Shown here: positions 8,695-17,260 of the stretch, piece by piece | How the letters are laid out: each line of letters starts with the position of its first letter | How positions within the stretch are numbered: the stretch's first letter is position 1 | NCBI GenBank assembly: GCA_934435205.1 | Contig: CAKSAK010000003.1 | Span: forward strand, 248,001 to 312,000 | DNA length: 64,000 nt | From: an uncultured Ruminococcus sp. | GTDB taxonomy: Bacteria; Bacillota; Clostridia; Oscillospirales; Ruminococcaceae | Reading direction: 5' to 3' | Translations under genes and position numbers: made by a program | The notes under the pieces: model-generated | Told to the model about the DNA's origin: nothing | Seen by the model: the letters and a program-made list of their open reading frames with translations, nothing else | The model's database searches: none

Positions 8695-9447
8695 ATGGAT
8701 TTTGGTAAATATATTGCTCACAGAGGTTTTCATTGTGACCTTGTTCCTGAAAATTCCCTGCCTGCATTCAGTCTTGCAGTGGAAAAGGGTCTGTCTATCG
8801 AGCTTGACGTTCGTCTTACAAAGGATTGCCGCATTGTGGTTTTCCATGATAATGACCTTATGAGAATGTGCGGCATTGAGGGCAGGGTGTTTGATTACAC
8901 CTATGAACAGCTTTCTGCCTTTAAACTTAATAACAGTGATGAAAAGATACCACTGTTGTCTGAGGTGCTGAAAACTGTTGACGGCAAAGTGCCTCTTCTT
9001 ATTGAGCTTAAAGGCGGCGCACCATTTGGCGAGCTTGAAAGCCGAGTTGACCACATGATGAAGAAATACAAAGGCGAATTTGCAGTGCAGAGCTTTAACC
9101 CATTCTCAGTGATGTGGTTTAGGTTTCGATCACCAAAAGTTACAAGGGGTCAGCTTATCTCAAAATACAGAAAGAATATAGACCTTGAATATATCGAAAG
9201 ATTCATCTGCGCTCAGCCCTTTATATGGCGTTTTATATCAAAACCGCAGTTCATTGCAGCTGACCTTAGGTCAATAAGCCTTGAAACTGCATTTCAGGCT
9301 GTTGATATAGATGCAGACCTGCTCACATGGACGGGAAGAGGCAAAGAGCTTATAGAAACTGCTTCACAGTTTTCAAAGACAGTTATAGCAGAGCAGTTCC
9401 CTGATGATTTTGATTTTTCTGACAATTGGGAGGAAAGCTGTGAATAA
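8695..9447 (+). CDS. Glycerophosphodiester phosphodiesterase
   Basis: Hydrolyses glycerophosphodiesters to glycerol-3-phosphate and an alcohol. The 250 aa protein has the GDPD signatures: the IAHRGFH catalytic His-Arg at the N-terminus, PENSLPAF, metal-binding ELDVRLTKD, and the second His in VVFHDNDL. The ATG at 8695 has AAAGAGG upstream; an in-frame earlier ATG overlaps the -10 region and is rejected. No signal peptide, so it is cytosolic. The stop overlaps the next gene by 8 nt. Confidence 0.92.
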   Translation: MDFGKYIAHRGFHCDLVPENSLPAFSLAVEKGLSIELDVRLTKDCRIVVFHDNDLMRMCGIEGRVFDYTYEQLSAFKLNNSDEKIPLLSEVLKTVDGKVPLLIELKGGAPFGELESRVDHMMKKYKGEFAVQSFNPFSVMWFRFRSPKVTRGQLISKYRKNIDLEYIERFICAQPFIWRFISKPQFIAADLRSISLETAFQAVDIDADLLTWTGRGKELIETASQFSKTVIAEQFPDDFDFSDNWEESCE

Positions 9448-10072
9448 ACTACAAAACCTCATATTGTGTGACCTTAACGAAGTCAAACGTACTGCAAAGC
9501 GCACTGACAGCGATATTTCAGGCTGTAAATTTAGCGGAGAATATCTTGAAAGCGAAGATCTCTCCTGCCTGTCATTTATAAACTGTATGTTTGAAAACTG
9601 CACCTTTACCGATTGCGATTTTGAGCGTTCCTCATTCGTTGATGTGACTTTCATATCATGTGATCTGTCAAATTCATCACTGGACTCAGCCTATCTCAGC
9701 AGATGTGAGCTTCGCTCCTGCAAGCTCGTTGGCGCAGAGTTCAAGGATTGCTCCATTCAAGGTGTAGCCTTTGAATCCTCAAACTGCGGATATGCCATAT
9801 TTGATAAATGCAAGCTGTCTGAAACCCAGGTGAAAAACAGTGATATGTCCTCGGCTGAGCTTGTTTCCTGCAATCTCAAAGCATTCAAGACCAGCGGCAG
9901 CAAATACCTCGGCACATCATTTTTCAGAACGGCTCTCGGCGGCGTTGATTTTTCTACCTGTCTTGTAAGTGGACTGCGCGTTTCTGATACATTCAGAGAA
10001 CTCCGAAACGCTGTTTTTTCAGCAGATCAGGCTGTGGAGCTTTCAATGCTTCTTGGAATAAGAATAAAATAA
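9440..10072 (+). CDS. Pentapeptide-repeat-like protein
   Basis: A 210 aa protein made largely of degenerate pentapeptide repeats of A(D/N)LxX type: many repeats centre on Phe/Leu with Cys, Ser or Asp neighbours, such as SFINCMFENCTFTDCDFE and FDKCKLSETQVKNSDMSSAEL. This fold is a right-handed quadrilateral beta-helix. Start chosen as GTG 9440 with GGGAGG seven nt upstream; this overlaps the GDPD stop by 8 nt, implying translational coupling. The product is unusually Cys/Ser rich. A DNA-mimic role is known for some relatives (Qnr, MfpA), but nothing here supports it. Confidence 0.75.
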   Translation: MNKLQNLILCDLNEVKRTAKRTDSDISGCKFSGEYLESEDLSCLSFINCMFENCTFTDCDFERSSFVDVTFISCDLSNSSLDSAYLSRCELRSCKLVGAEFKDCSIQGVAFESSNCGYAIFDKCKLSETQVKNSDMSSAELVSCNLKAFKTSGSKYLGTSFFRTALGGVDFSTCLVSGLRVSDTFRELRNAVFSADQAVELSMLLGIRIK

Positions 10073-10077
10073 TTTTA

Positions 10078-10112
10078 GCCGCTATGACAATAAACGTCAC
10101 AGCGGCTTTTTT
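10078..10112 (+). terminator. Terminator after the GDPD/pentapeptide unit
   Basis: GCCGCTATGAC, 7-nt loop, GTCACAGCGGC, then six T. Confidence 0.9.
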
Positions 10113-10113
10113 A

Positions 10114-10902
10114 TCACTTCTTATCCTGTTCTATCAGTATTTTCACAGCATCCACCGCACAGCGGATACCTCTTGTGGTGTCGTCGCTCACATTGTCTTC
10201 AAGATCAGCCTTTGAACGCTCTACGTTCCATATAGCTGTTATAACAGCTCCACAGCGGACGTGCCTTGCGATACCTACTGAGAAAACTGCGGCACATTCC
10301 ATTTCGGATGTCATACAGCCGCACCTTAAATATGCGTCCCAGCGGTAATTTATATCGCCGCTCACAGGCATTGAGTCAGGTTCGACTTCTCCGTAAAAGC
10401 TGTCTTTGCTGTGGACAACACCCACATGATAACGCTTGCCAAGCTTATCTTCTGACAGTTTAGCAGCCGCATTAGCTAGGGCAGTTGTTACTGTGAAATC
10501 TGCTACAGCAGGGTAGCCCTCGGGGAGATATTCTTTTGACGTGCCTTCGCCGCGAACAGCCGCCGAAGCAATAACAAGGTCGCCGCCACTTACTGCAAGA
10601 TCCATTCCTCCGCTTGTACCGATACGAATAAATGTGTCTGCGCCGCACTTTACCAGTTCCTCCACTGCAATTGCCGCAGAAGGTCCACCGATACCGGTCG
10701 AGCACACAGTTACCTTTTCACCGTCAAGATAGCCTGTATAAACATTGTATTCTCTGTTTTGAGACACCTGCTTTGCGTCATCAAGAAGTGCCGCTATTTT
10801 CGGCACTCTTCCAGGGTCACCCGGCATAATAACATATCTGCCCACTTCCTCAGGGATAGTTCTGATGTGAAATTGTCTTTCACCGTCCATGATGCTTGCC
10901 AT
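10114..10902 (-). CDS. udp: Uridine phosphorylase
   Basis: Phosphorolysis of uridine to uracil and ribose-1-phosphate, pyrimidine salvage. The 262 aa protein shows the nucleoside-phosphorylase-1 pattern: phosphate loop VIMPGDPGRV, RIGTSGGM, and the TSEMECAA sugar-binding Glu-Met-Glu region. ATG 10902 has GAGGAGG upstream. It follows the DUF3592-type gene by about 20 nt and may be co-transcribed with it. Confidence 0.9.
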   Translation of the reverse strand: MASIMDGERQFHIRTIPEEVGRYVIMPGDPGRVPKIAALLDDAKQVSQNREYNVYTGYLDGEKVTVCSTGIGGPSAAIAVEELVKCGADTFIRIGTSGGMDLAVSGGDLVIASAAVRGEGTSKEYLPEGYPAVADFTVTTALANAAAKLSEDKLGKRYHVGVVHSKDSFYGEVEPDSMPVSGDINYRWDAYLRCGCMTSEMECAAVFSVGIARHVRCGAVITAIWNVERSKADLEDNVSDDTTRGIRCAVDAVKILIEQDKK

Positions 10903-10922
10903 AAAAAATCCTCCTCTCGGAA

Positions 10923-11477
10923 TTATTCGTTGTATGGATAATCATTTTCTTCGTATAATTCATTTTCAGCAAAACTCTGTCCAGATTTCTGCTTTTTCTT
11001 TATATGTATAAGCGCTATGATAAGCACTATTGCTATAATTGCAAACAGCCCGCCTAATCCACAAAAAACAACTGTTAATATGGTATTTGTTGTATCATTG
11101 GGTGCATAAAACGTTTCAGGGTCGTCAGGGTCACAGAATATCTGGAGCGTTTGTCCTCTTCTGTATCTGCTGTTGCTGGAATATGTATTGCTGTGAGTGG
11201 TGTAGAGCTGTCCGTCAACGTTATATGAATACACTGGCGTGTAAACAGTGCTATATGATACGTGTCCGTCATCGTCCTCATGTCGTTCATCTTTACTGAG
11301 AATGTCTGTTATTATAGCATTGACTTCAAGAGTACATCTGTTTTTGAGTTGAGTTTGGTGTATTGCAAAACCTATTCCAACTGCAAGAAATGTCACGCCA
11401 ACCAACATGAAAACTAACGCTACTATTTTCATTGCTGATTTGCTGTAATGCACATGAGATCTTTTGTAATAATGCAT
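10923..11477 (-). CDS. DUF3592-type membrane protein
   Basis: Function unknown. The 184 aa protein has two transmembrane helices (about 14-38 and 122-150) bracketing an extracellular beta domain with the Y.Y.VDGQLY, Y.GQTL.I..DPDDPE..Y signature of DUF3592. ATG 11477 is preferred because GGGGG lies 5 nt upstream; an ATG four codons earlier has no ribosome site. A second member of the same architecture is at 59115-59711. Confidence 0.75.
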   Translation of the reverse strand: MHYYKRSHVHYSKSAMKIVALVFMLVGVTFLAVGIGFAIHQTQLKNRCTLEVNAIITDILSKDERHEDDDGHVSYSTVYTPVYSYNVDGQLYTTHSNTYSSNSRYRRGQTLQIFCDPDDPETFYAPNDTTNTILTVVFCGLGGLFAIIAIVLIIALIHIKKKQKSGQSFAENELYEENDYPYNE

Positions 11478-11495
11478 ATTTTCCCCCATTTAAGC

Positions 11496-11535
11496 ATAAA
11501 AGCCAACACCTTAATATGGCGTTGGCTTTTATTTT
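11496..11535 (-). terminator. Terminator of nadB-nadC
   Basis: Minus strand AAAAGCCAACGCC, short loop, GGTGTTGGCTTTTAT, just after the nadC stop. Confidence 0.85.
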
Positions 11536-11538
11536 ATC

Positions 11539-12378
11539 TTACTTTTCCATTTTCATTGAAATGTCAAACGCCTTGACTGAGTGTGTGATAGCACCGATAG
11601 AAATGATATCAACACCCGTTTCAGCTATTGCACGGATAGTTTCAGAAGTCACGTTTCCTGAAGCTTCTAAAAGTGCTTTGCCATTTGTCATTTCAACAGC
11701 CTTTGCCATATCTTCATTTGTCATATTGTCAAGCATGATTATCTCAACGCCAAGTGTAAGAGCTTCTTTGAGTTCATCAAGACTTCCGACTTCAACTTCT
11801 ATCTTGACAGTATGCCCCATTTTTTCTCTGAGAGCGTTTACTGCGCCTGTCATGCTGCCATATGCGTCAAGGTGAGTATCTTTTAGCATTGCACAATCTG
11901 AAAGATTGTATCTGTGGTTTTTTCCACCGCCTACTGTAACAGCATATTTCTGCAAAACTCTAAGACCTGGGAGCGTTTTTCTTGTATCCGCAACAGACGC
12001 TTTTGTACCCTTTACAAGCTCAACGCATCTGTTAGTGGCAGTTGCAACGCCTGACATATGCTGAACGATATTCAGTGCCGTTCTTTCGCCTTTGAGCAAT
12101 GCTCTTGTTGAACCTGTTATCTTTGCGATAATGTCGCCTTTCTTGACCTTTTCACCGTCATGGATAAATATCTCACATTTAACATTGCTGTCAAGAAGCT
12201 GAAAAACTCTCATTGCAACATCAATTCCACAAAGAATGCCTTCGTCCTTTGAAACATACTTTGCTGTTGAAACTGAATTTTCATCAACAAGATAATCCGT
12301 TGTAACGTCTATATAGTTTATGTCCTCCAGCAGAGCTGTTTTAATGATATCGTCGATCTGAAACTGCATTAATCTCAT
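11539..12378 (-). CDS. nadC: Nicotinate-nucleotide pyrophosphorylase (quinolinate phosphoribosyltransferase)
   Basis: Converts quinolinate and PRPP to nicotinate mononucleotide in de novo NAD synthesis. The 279 aa protein has the typical ALNIVQHMSGVAT, VADTRKTLPGLR and GGGKNHRYNLSD active-site motifs and the C-terminal barrel strands EVEVGSL and IIMLDNM. The start codon overlaps the nadB stop by 4 nt (ATGA), with GGAGG upstream, so the two are coupled. Confidence 0.96.
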   Translation of the reverse strand: MRLMQFQIDDIIKTALLEDINYIDVTTDYLVDENSVSTAKYVSKDEGILCGIDVAMRVFQLLDSNVKCEIFIHDGEKVKKGDIIAKITGSTRALLKGERTALNIVQHMSGVATATNRCVELVKGTKASVADTRKTLPGLRVLQKYAVTVGGGKNHRYNLSDCAMLKDTHLDAYGSMTGAVNALREKMGHTVKIEVEVGSLDELKEALTLGVEIIMLDNMTNEDMAKAVEMTNGKALLEASGNVTSETIRAIAETGVDIISIGAITHSVKAFDISMKMEK

Positions 12379-13871
12379 TTGTTTTCCTCCATTTTTTCTT
12401 TGGCGTTGAGCTTTTCGATAGCGTCCTTTAATACGATATAAGCCACAGTTGTAAGGGACCTTGCTTCAACATAATCTCTGTCTATTTTGAAATTACCGTC
12501 ACAAAGGAAATTTTTTAGCTTTGTTACTTCTTCAAGATCAGGCGGCAAAGCCTCCTTATCAGGGATAACGAAATATGCACGCTGCATTATATCTCTTATC
12601 TCTGTCCTTATGCCCTGAGGAATGTGCGGTGCTTCATTGTCTATCTTGAAATCGTATGTTTCAAGGTCACCACTGTCAGATTTTATCTTTTCATTAATGT
12701 CAGCCGCAGCACGTCTTGAAAATACCAAAGCTTCAAGGAGGGAATTGCTTGCAAGTCTATTATTGCCGTGAACACCTGTATGTGAACATTCACCGCAGGC
12801 ATAAAGCCTGTCAATGTTAGTTCTTGCATATGTATCAACATTTATGCCGCCCATAAGGTAATGATGACAAGGGAAGATAGGTATCATATCCTTTGTCATG
12901 TCATAACCTGCTTCGAGAAGCTTTTCATTTATCATAGGAAATCTGTTTCTGACAAACTCAGGGTCTTTGTGAGTGATATCAAGATAGAATTTGTCAGAAC
13001 CTGTTTTCTTGGCTTCAGCCATGATCGCATGAGAAACAACATCTCTTGGTGCAAGCTCCAGACGATCATCATAGTTTTGCATAAATCTTTCGCCGTTGCA
13101 GTTTTTAAGATAAGCTCCCTCGCCTCTGACAGATTCGGAGATAAGGAAAGTTTCACGAGTGTGCTTGTTGTTAAAGCCTGTTGGGTGGAACTGGATATAG
13201 CTGAGATTTTTTATCTCTGCTCCAAGCTCGTAAGCTATAGTAATGCCATCGCCGGTTGCAATAGCGGAGTTTGTGGTGTATTCGTAAACTCTGCCTATTC
13301 CACCAGTTGCAAAAACAGCGTATCTGCAATTATATGTTGTATATTCGTTGTCATTAGTCAGCACAAGAATGGAAAAACCTGTTTCGGTTTTCTTTGCGTT
13401 GCACATAACGGCATTTTCGAGTATCTCAACATTATTGAGTTTCTGCACATTTCTCAGCAGGGTAGTTTCTATCTCAAGTCCTGTTGTATCAGCATGGTGG
13501 AAAATTCTGTTCATACCGTGTCCACCTTCAAGAGTGCGGTGATAAGATCCATCAGGACACTTATCAAAGTCAGCGCCAAGCTCTATGAGTTTTCCGATGT
13601 CAATATAGGCTTCGTCAACAAGGACCTGAGTGGACTCAGGATCATTTTCAAATCCGCCTGCTACAAATGTATCATGTTTGTGATATTCAGGCGAGTCCTT
13701 TGGATTGTCATAAACGCCTGCAATTCCACCCTGTGCAAGGGAAGAGTTACACAAGGTCAGCTCTCTTTTGGAAAGCACAAGTACATTTAAATCACGGGAA
13801 AGGTTAAGTGCCGCATAAAGACCTGCCGCACCGCAGCCAGCGATAATAACGTCATAATTTTTGTTGTTCAT
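12375..13871 (-). CDS. nadB: L-aspartate oxidase
   Basis: Flavoenzyme making iminoaspartate, first step of the bacterial NAD pathway. Under anaerobic conditions fumarate may be the electron acceptor. The 498 aa protein has the FAD-binding IAGCGAAGLYAAL start, the SSLAQGGIA motif, the HTGVHGNNRLASNSLLEA fumarate-reductase-family motif and a helical C-terminal domain. Usually nadA (quinolinate synthase) accompanies nadB and nadC; it is absent here and must lie elsewhere if the pathway is complete. Confidence 0.96.
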   Translation of the reverse strand: MNNKNYDVIIAGCGAAGLYAALNLSRDLNVLVLSKRELTLCNSSLAQGGIAGVYDNPKDSPEYHKHDTFVAGGFENDPESTQVLVDEAYIDIGKLIELGADFDKCPDGSYHRTLEGGHGMNRIFHHADTTGLEIETTLLRNVQKLNNVEILENAVMCNAKKTETGFSILVLTNDNEYTTYNCRYAVFATGGIGRVYEYTTNSAIATGDGITIAYELGAEIKNLSYIQFHPTGFNNKHTRETFLISESVRGEGAYLKNCNGERFMQNYDDRLELAPRDVVSHAIMAEAKKTGSDKFYLDITHKDPEFVRNRFPMINEKLLEAGYDMTKDMIPIFPCHHYLMGGINVDTYARTNIDRLYACGECSHTGVHGNNRLASNSLLEALVFSRRAAADINEKIKSDSGDLETYDFKIDNEAPHIPQGIRTEIRDIMQRAYFVIPDKEALPPDLEEVTKLKNFLCDGNFKIDRDYVEARSLTTVAYIVLKDAIEKLNAKEKMEENK

Positions 13872-13960
13872 ATTAATAACCTCTTTGTATGGCGGAGTGT
13901 CGCCAAGTGTTATGTAGAAATCACAACAGATATTGCTCTGAAATAATTTATACTTATTCT

Positions 13961-13989
13961 ATTATACCATATATTTTTACCTTTTTCAA
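13961..13989 (-). promoter_or_regulatory. Promoter of nadB-nadC
   Basis: Minus strand TTGAAA (13989-13984), 17-nt spacer, TATAAT (13966-13961). The roughly 90-nt leader holds no recognised riboswitch. Confidence 0.85.
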
Positions 13990-14042
13990 CTGTTATTTGC
14001 ATATATAATACACATACCTTACATTATTTTAAGTGCAACTTA

Positions 14043-14083
14043 ACAAAAAAATGACTGCCTGCTCCCTAAAGGGAACAGGCAGT
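14043..14083 (-). terminator. Terminator of adhE
   Basis: Minus strand GACTGCCTGTTCCC, 4-nt loop, GGGAGCAGGCAGTC, then ATTTTTTT. Confidence 0.92.
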
Positions 14084-14152
14084 CGGAGGTTTATTATAGA
14101 TCAACTAACAATCAAATATTAGTCACTCTGCAAATTGCTTTGTCAGCAAAGA

Positions 14153-16771
14153 TTACTTGCCGTAGTAAGCCTTGAGGTACATTTCCTTAAGCTCGCTCAT
14201 CAGTGGGTATCTTGGGTTAGCACCTGTGCACTGGTCATCAAATGCGTCCTCAACCATGTTGTCAAGAGTTTCAAGGAAGTGCTTCTCGTCTACACCGTAG
14301 TCAGCAATAGTCTTCTTGATACCAACTCTTTCCTTAAGAGCCTCAATAGCGTCGATGAACTTGTTGAGTGTATCCTCGTCGTTCTTACCAACGATACCAA
14401 GTGAATTAGCACACTCGCAGTATCTTTCAAGAGTATGTGGATACTGATACTGTGAGAAAGTACCCATTTTTCTAGGTGTTGGGTCAGCGTTGTATCTCAT
14501 AACGAGTGTAATGAGAAGTGCGTTAGCAACGCCGTGTGGCAGATGATGATAAGCACCGAGTTTGTGAGCCATTGAGTGGCAAACACCGAGGAATGCGTTA
14601 GCAAATGCCATACCAGCCATTGTAGATGCTGTAGCCATTTCCTCACGAGCCTTAACGTCTGTCTGACCGTTGTCATATGCACCTGGCAGATACTTGAAGA
14701 TAAGCTTCATAGCTCTCAGTGCAAGACCGTCAGTGTAATCTGTAGCCATTACAGATGCGTAAGCCTCAAGAGCGTGTGTCAGAGCGTCGATACCTGAAGC
14801 AGAAGTCAGACCTCTTGGAGCAGACATCATCATATCTGTATCAACGATAGCCATGTTAGGCATGAGCTGGTAGTCAGCCAGAGGATACTTAGTACCTGTC
14901 TTTTCATCAGTGATAACTGCGAATGGTGTAACCTCAGAACCTGTACCTGAAGATGTTGGGATAGCAATAAAGTATGCCTTCTCACCCATCTTAGGGAATG
15001 TGTAAACTCTCTTACGGATATCTATGAACCTCATAGCCATATCGAAGAAGTCGGCATCTGGATGCTCGTAAAGAACCCACATGATCTTACCAGCGTCCAT
15101 TGCAGAACCACCGCCGATAGCGATAATTGTGTCAGGCTCGAAAGCTCTCAACTGAGCAACACCCTCAAGTGCACAAGCAAGTGTTGGGTCTGGAGCAACA
15201 TCGAAGAATGTTTCGTGGAGAATGCCCATTTCATCGAGTTTATCTGTGATAGCCTTTGTATAACCATTCTTATAAAGGAACTGGTCTGTTACGATGAATG
15301 CCTTTTTCTTGCCCATAACAGTCTTCAACTCGTCAAGAGCAACAGGGAGACAACCCTTCTTGAAGTATACCTTTTCAGGTGCTCTGAACCAAAGCATATT
15401 CTCTCTCCTCTCAGCAACTGTCTTAATGTTCAGAAGGTGCTTAACGCCAACGTTCTCAGAAACTGAGTTGCCACCCCATGAGCCGCATCCAAGTGTGAGG
15501 GAAGGAGCAAAGTCAAAGTTATAGAGGTCACCAATACCACCGAGTGAAGAAGGTGTATTAACGATAAGACGGCAAGTCTTCATTCTTGCAGCGAACTTGT
15601 TGAGCTTCTCTCTCTCGTTTACGTTGTCGATCCAGAGAACAGAAGTGTGACCAAGACCGCCATTGTTTACAAGAAGAGTCTCTGCAATGTCAAGAGCGTC
15701 ATCAAAGTTCTTTGATTTGTACATACCGAGGATTGTTGTGAGCTTTTCGTGACCAAAAGCTTCCTCTGGAGCTGTGCTTGTAGCTTCACCAATGAGTACC
15801 TTTGTATCCTCTGGAACTTCAAAGCCAGCCATCTTAGCGATAGTTACAGGACGCTGACCAACGATCTTAGCGTTAAGAGCACCGTTGATAAGCATTGTCT
15901 TTCTGATCTTGTCAGCCTCTTCATCGTTAAGGAAGTAGCAGCCTCTCTTGATGAATTCCTTCTTAACTTCGTTGTAAACTGTCTTATCAGCGATAACTGT
16001 CTGCTCAGTAGCACAGATCATACCGTTATCAAATGTCTTAGAATGAATGATAGAGTTTACAGCATTTACGATATCAGCAGAAGAATCGATGATAGCTGAT
16101 GCGTTACCGGCACCAACACCGAGAGCTGGTGTACCAGATGAGTAAGCAGCCTTAACCATTCCAGGACCGCCTGTAGCGAGAATAGTGTCAGATTCTCTCA
16201 TGATCATATTTGTGAGTTCAAGAGAAGGAACATCGATCCAACCGATGATACCCTTTGGAGCACCTGCTGCAACAGCTGCATCATAAACGATCTTAGCAGC
16301 AGCGATTGTAGACTTCTTTGCTCTTGGGTGTGGTGAAATGATGATACCATTTCTTGTCTTAAGACAGATAAGTGTCTTGAATATAGCAGTAGAAGTTGGG
16401 TTTGTTGTTGGAATAACAGCACCGATAAGACCGATAGGCTCGTAAATTCTCATTGTGCCGTAAGCCTTGTTTTCCTCAAAAACACCACAAGTCTGAACAT
16501 TCTTGTACTTGTTGTAGATGTGCTCAGCAGCATAGTTGTTCTTGATTACCTTGTCTTCAACGATACCCATGCCTGTTTCCTCAACAGCCATCTTTGCAAG
16601 TGGGATTCTTGCCTTGTTAGCAGCGATAGCAGCAGCCTTGAAGATCTTGTCTACCTGCTCCTGTGTATAGGTAGCGAAGATTGCCTGCGCAGCTCTTACT
16701 TCAGCGATCTTAGCAGCCAGAGCTTCCTCTGTATCGACGATGCCGACTGTTTTAGCTTCACTCTTTGCCAT
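14153..16771 (-). CDS. adhE: Bifunctional acetaldehyde-CoA / alcohol dehydrogenase
   Basis: Reduces acetyl-CoA to acetaldehyde and then ethanol, regenerating two NAD+ during fermentation; known to form cytosolic spirosomes. The 872 aa protein has an N-terminal aldehyde dehydrogenase domain (about 1-440) with catalytic Cys in NGMICATEQ, a linker, and a C-terminal iron alcohol dehydrogenase domain (about 450-870) with GGGSAMDAGK and the iron-binding HSMAHKLGA / HHLPHG histidines. ATG 16771 has GGAGG 8 nt upstream; a start five codons earlier would overlap that site. Codons are strongly biased, as expected for a highly expressed gene. A Rex-like operator overlaps the promoter. Confidence 0.97.
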   Translation of the reverse strand: MAKSEAKTVGIVDTEEALAAKIAEVRAAQAIFATYTQEQVDKIFKAAAIAANKARIPLAKMAVEETGMGIVEDKVIKNNYAAEHIYNKYKNVQTCGVFEENKAYGTMRIYEPIGLIGAVIPTTNPTSTAIFKTLICLKTRNGIIISPHPRAKKSTIAAAKIVYDAAVAAGAPKGIIGWIDVPSLELTNMIMRESDTILATGGPGMVKAAYSSGTPALGVGAGNASAIIDSSADIVNAVNSIIHSKTFDNGMICATEQTVIADKTVYNEVKKEFIKRGCYFLNDEEADKIRKTMLINGALNAKIVGQRPVTIAKMAGFEVPEDTKVLIGEATSTAPEEAFGHEKLTTILGMYKSKNFDDALDIAETLLVNNGGLGHTSVLWIDNVNEREKLNKFAARMKTCRLIVNTPSSLGGIGDLYNFDFAPSLTLGCGSWGGNSVSENVGVKHLLNIKTVAERRENMLWFRAPEKVYFKKGCLPVALDELKTVMGKKKAFIVTDQFLYKNGYTKAITDKLDEMGILHETFFDVAPDPTLACALEGVAQLRAFEPDTIIAIGGGSAMDAGKIMWVLYEHPDADFFDMAMRFIDIRKRVYTFPKMGEKAYFIAIPTSSGTGSEVTPFAVITDEKTGTKYPLADYQLMPNMAIVDTDMMMSAPRGLTSASGIDALTHALEAYASVMATDYTDGLALRAMKLIFKYLPGAYDNGQTDVKAREEMATASTMAGMAFANAFLGVCHSMAHKLGAYHHLPHGVANALLITLVMRYNADPTPRKMGTFSQYQYPHTLERYCECANSLGIVGKNDEDTLNKFIDAIEALKERVGIKKTIADYGVDEKHFLETLDNMVEDAFDDQCTGANPRYPLMSELKEMYLKAYYGK

Positions 16772-16844
16772 AAAATAAACCTCCAATAAATTAATTATTG
16801 TTTTTTACTCTTGATAACCCCCGCTCGGGTTTTATCTTAGTTAT

Positions 16845-16873
16845 ATTATATACGATTGTTATTTTTTTGTCAA
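16845..16873 (-). promoter_or_regulatory. adhE promoter with overlapping Rex-box candidate
   Basis: Minus strand TTGACA (16873-16868), 17-nt spacer, TATAAT (16850-16845). The 18-mer 16873-16856 reads TTGACAAAAAAATAACAA, matching 11 of 14 defined positions of the Rex consensus TTGTTAA-N4-TTAACAA and covering the -35. Rex is encoded at 18881-19549. Confidence 0.75.
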
Positions 16874-17099
16874 TCTTATAAAGTTACAGCTTTTTTGATA
16901 TTTTACGTCGCTTTATTATGCAATATACATAAATATTGAACATTGTTTTATGATAGATTAACAATTCATGACCGTCAAACCGCACAATAAAAATTAGATT
17001 GATAAAAATTTATCATATAAGTCGCTTGAAAAAAGATTAACAAATATAAGATAAAAACTAAGCAAAAATAAAACAATGGTGAAAATAACGAAAAAGTGC
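16874..17099. other. Intergenic, AT-rich, no gene seen
   Basis: Between the divergent adhE and APH-like promoters. No coding frame is supportable. It contains a palindrome TGATAAAAATTTATCA at 17000-17015, a possible operator, and isolated TAACAA half-sites. Confidence 0.5.
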
Positions 17100-17127
17100 T
17101 TGACATTTAGAAAATCTGTAGTATAAT
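17100..17127 (+). promoter_or_regulatory. Promoter of the APH-fold gene
   Basis: TTGACA (17100-17105), 16-nt spacer, TATAAT (17122-17127), giving a leader of about 130 nt with no recognised riboswitch. Confidence 0.82.
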
Positions 17128-17260
17128 ATAGACATAACAGAGATACATAGAAAGCACGGAGATGTAAAGGTAATTTTACACAATAAAGTTGTTGAAAAAT
17201 CGATGTATACTCTGAAACTCGACTTAATACCATATTTTAAAATAAAAGGAGATATGACTT

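Noticed and set aside
12861..13790. Long open frame on the plus strand opposite nadB
   Set aside because: No ribosome site; complementary to a clear nadB coding sequence.
13872..13960. NAD-related riboswitch or NiaR operator ahead of nadB
   Set aside because: The leader has a small GGCGGAGTGTCGCC hairpin but no recognisable conserved riboswitch core or repeated operator.
17000..17015. Palindrome TGATAAAAATTTATCA as a regulator site
   Set aside because: Single copy, very AT-rich context and far from both promoters; chance is likely.
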